Source: Pseudomonadota bacterium (GTDB lineage Bacteria > Bdellovibrionota > Bacteriovoracia > Bacteriovoracales > Bacteriovoracaceae). Taken from it: a DNA stretch of 5,178 nt. Location of the stretch: positions 1-5,178 of the forward strand of contig JAJTIF010000109.1 of NCBI GenBank assembly GCA_021299675.1, in the 5' to 3' direction. This document shows positions 4,901 to 5,178 of the stretch, piece after piece (within the stretch, counting starts at the first letter, position 1; every line of letters begins with the position of its first letter). The notes below the pieces were generated by a model that was not told the origin of the DNA, did not search any database, and worked only from the letters and a program-made list of their open reading frames with translations. The position numbers and the translations under genes were made by a program.

Positions 4901-4919
4901 CCGCCTTGAAAATGGATCG
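4901..4919 (-). repeat. Leader repeat motif, copy 1
   Basis: Read on the minus strand this is CGATCCATTTTCAAGGCGG, starting 68 nt before the ORF1 ATG. It matches copy 2 at 18 of 19 positions. Similarity fades over the next 8-10 bases (GTAGGAGAG against GTGGGAAAA). Two widely spaced copies of a motif ahead of ORF1 could be regulatory sites or the remains of 122-bp promoter monomers. Confidence 0.65.
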
Positions 4920-5022
4920 TTGTCTGATCCGACTTCACATTCAGATACATTGTCATATATAAAAAAATAGCCAGAGGTTTAAAACAAAATCCATCACTTT
5001 TCCAAAATTTAAGTTTTTCCCA

Positions 5023-5041
5023 CCGTCTTGAAAATGGATCG
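5023..5041 (-). repeat. Leader repeat motif, copy 2
   Basis: Read on the minus strand this is CGATCCATTTTCAAGACGG, in the same orientation as copy 1 and 122 bp from it, with a single G/A difference. The intervening sequence is not itself repeated at any similarity I can see. Confidence 0.65.
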
Positions 5042-5082
5042 ACGCACAAAGTTAACACAGTAAATCAAAAGCGAGCTGGTAT

Positions 5083-5095
5083 TGATGTAACATCA
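5083..5095. repeat. Short perfect inverted repeat TGATGT-A-ACATCA
   Basis: Two perfect 6-bp arms are separated by a single A. It lies outside the leader motif copies. It could be a protein-binding palindrome but is short enough to arise by chance. Confidence 0.3.
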
Positions 5096-5178
5096 TAGCC
5101 AACATTGTTTGGCCTTTTTTTTTGCTAACATTTACTACCACCACACATGTCGCACACAAATTCAAATTTTTGAGTTCA

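Larger units (their letters stand above)
992..5041 (-). mobile_element. Non-LTR retrotransposon, 5' portion (ORF1 and endonuclease part of ORF2)
   Basis: The minus strand carries the 5' part of a LINE: a leader with a repeated 19-bp motif, ORF1 with coiled coil and basic tail, then ORF2 with a ubiquitin-like segment and an APE-type endonuclease. The order ORF1 then endonuclease-ORF2 is that of APE-encoding LINE clades. The reverse transcriptase, expected within 100-200 residues after the endonuclease linker, is absent because the sequence is interrupted at 991/992 by the tail of another LINE. The rest may lie to the left of the window or be lost. The 5' end is undefined; 5041 is the outer edge of the second copy of the leader motif and is only a working limit. 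Coding frames remain open over nearly 4 kb with one probable frameshift, so this copy is not very old. Confidence 0.75.
4853..5178 (-). other. AT-rich leader or 5' flank of the minus-strand LINE
   Basis: This stretch of 326 bases has no convincing gene; a 61-codon minus-strand frame (4873-5058) shows no protein-like features. It contains the 19-bp motif twice, a pyrimidine run (GA-rich on the minus strand) at 4886-4899, a plus-strand TATATAAA at 4955-4962, a T9 run at 5115-5123 and a small inverted repeat at 5083-5095. It probably includes the 5' UTR and internal promoter of the LINE in its part nearest 4852, but no Inr/DPE pair or element boundary could be fixed. Confidence 0.4.

Noticed and set aside
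4955..4962. TATATAAA as a TATA box
   Set aside because: It is on the plus strand, pointing away from ORF1, with no gene to its right in the window; AT-rich DNA gives such matches often.
4873..5058. Minus-strand 61-codon frame upstream of ORF1
   Set aside because: No protein-like pattern, it covers the repeated leader motif, and it is short enough to occur by chance in AT-rich DNA.
4838..5099. AACATCATAGC at 4838-4848 and again at 5089-5099 as a direct repeat or target-site duplication
   Set aside because: The first copy lies inside the ORF1 start codons and neither position matches an element boundary; an 11-bp match is probably chance.
1..5178. CRISPR array, rRNA, or bacterial operon signals
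   Set aside because: No regularly spaced repeats, no rRNA-like blocks and no Shine-Dalgarno/operon structure; all recognisable coding content is LINE-type.

Overview
The window looks like a transposon-rich stretch of a eukaryotic nuclear genome. It is built almost entirely from pieces of two non-LTR (LINE-type) retrotransposons in opposite orientation. The evidence for a eukaryote is an APE-type endonuclease followed by a LINE-style linker, a C-terminal C-x2-C-x9-H-x4-C zinc knuckle, an AATAAA signal just before a short tandem-repeat 3' tail, and a coiled-coil/basic ORF1-like protein. There are no bacterial operon features. I cannot name the species; animal or protist is a guess.

Layout. (1) Positions 1-195 are GC-richer sequence of unknown origin. 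They hold a perfect Pol III box-A-like motif, three degenerate 10-bp repeats and a strong long hairpin. (2) Positions 196-834, plus strand, are the 3' end of a LINE ORF2. The frame has no usable early ATG and carries the C-terminal zinc knuckle. It is followed by a foldable 3' UTR, AATAAA and a (TGTTA)4 tail ending at 991. (3) From 992 rightwards, on the minus strand, lies the 5' part of a second LINE. One uninterrupted 1287-codon frame (4852 down to 989) spans ORF1 and the start of ORF2. It stops exactly where it meets the tail of the plus-strand element, so its reverse transcriptase is missing from the window. (4) Positions 4853-5178 are the AT-rich 5' leader or flank of the minus element, with a 19-bp motif present twice, 122 bp apart.

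The 1287-codon frame is probably not one natural protein. Its first 491 residues are ORF1 (a disordered N-terminus, then an unidentified globular alpha/beta region). The proper continuation of ORF1 lies in the -1 frame. A one-base slip or repair at an A5 run (3379-3383) joins it to a clean heptad coiled coil and a basic, NLS-like tail ending at 2934, for a protein of about 639 aa. The 1287 frame runs through the same stretch as basic S/K/P/T-rich sequence. It then becomes meaningful again as ORF2, whose best start is the ATG at 3007, overlapping ORF1 by 74 nt.

The most interesting element is at the start of ORF2. About 76 residues (677-752 of the open frame) look ubiquitin-like and end in LKGG. 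A basic helical linker and the endonuclease follow. This suggests a ubiquitin-fusion arrangement in which a host deubiquitinase could free the endonuclease/RT protein. That is a hypothesis, not a demonstrated function. The endonuclease keeps its Asn, Glu, Tyr, DxN and SDH motifs. It carries an extra helical insert of about 40 residues and an Asp-to-Asn change in the usual RIDxI motif.
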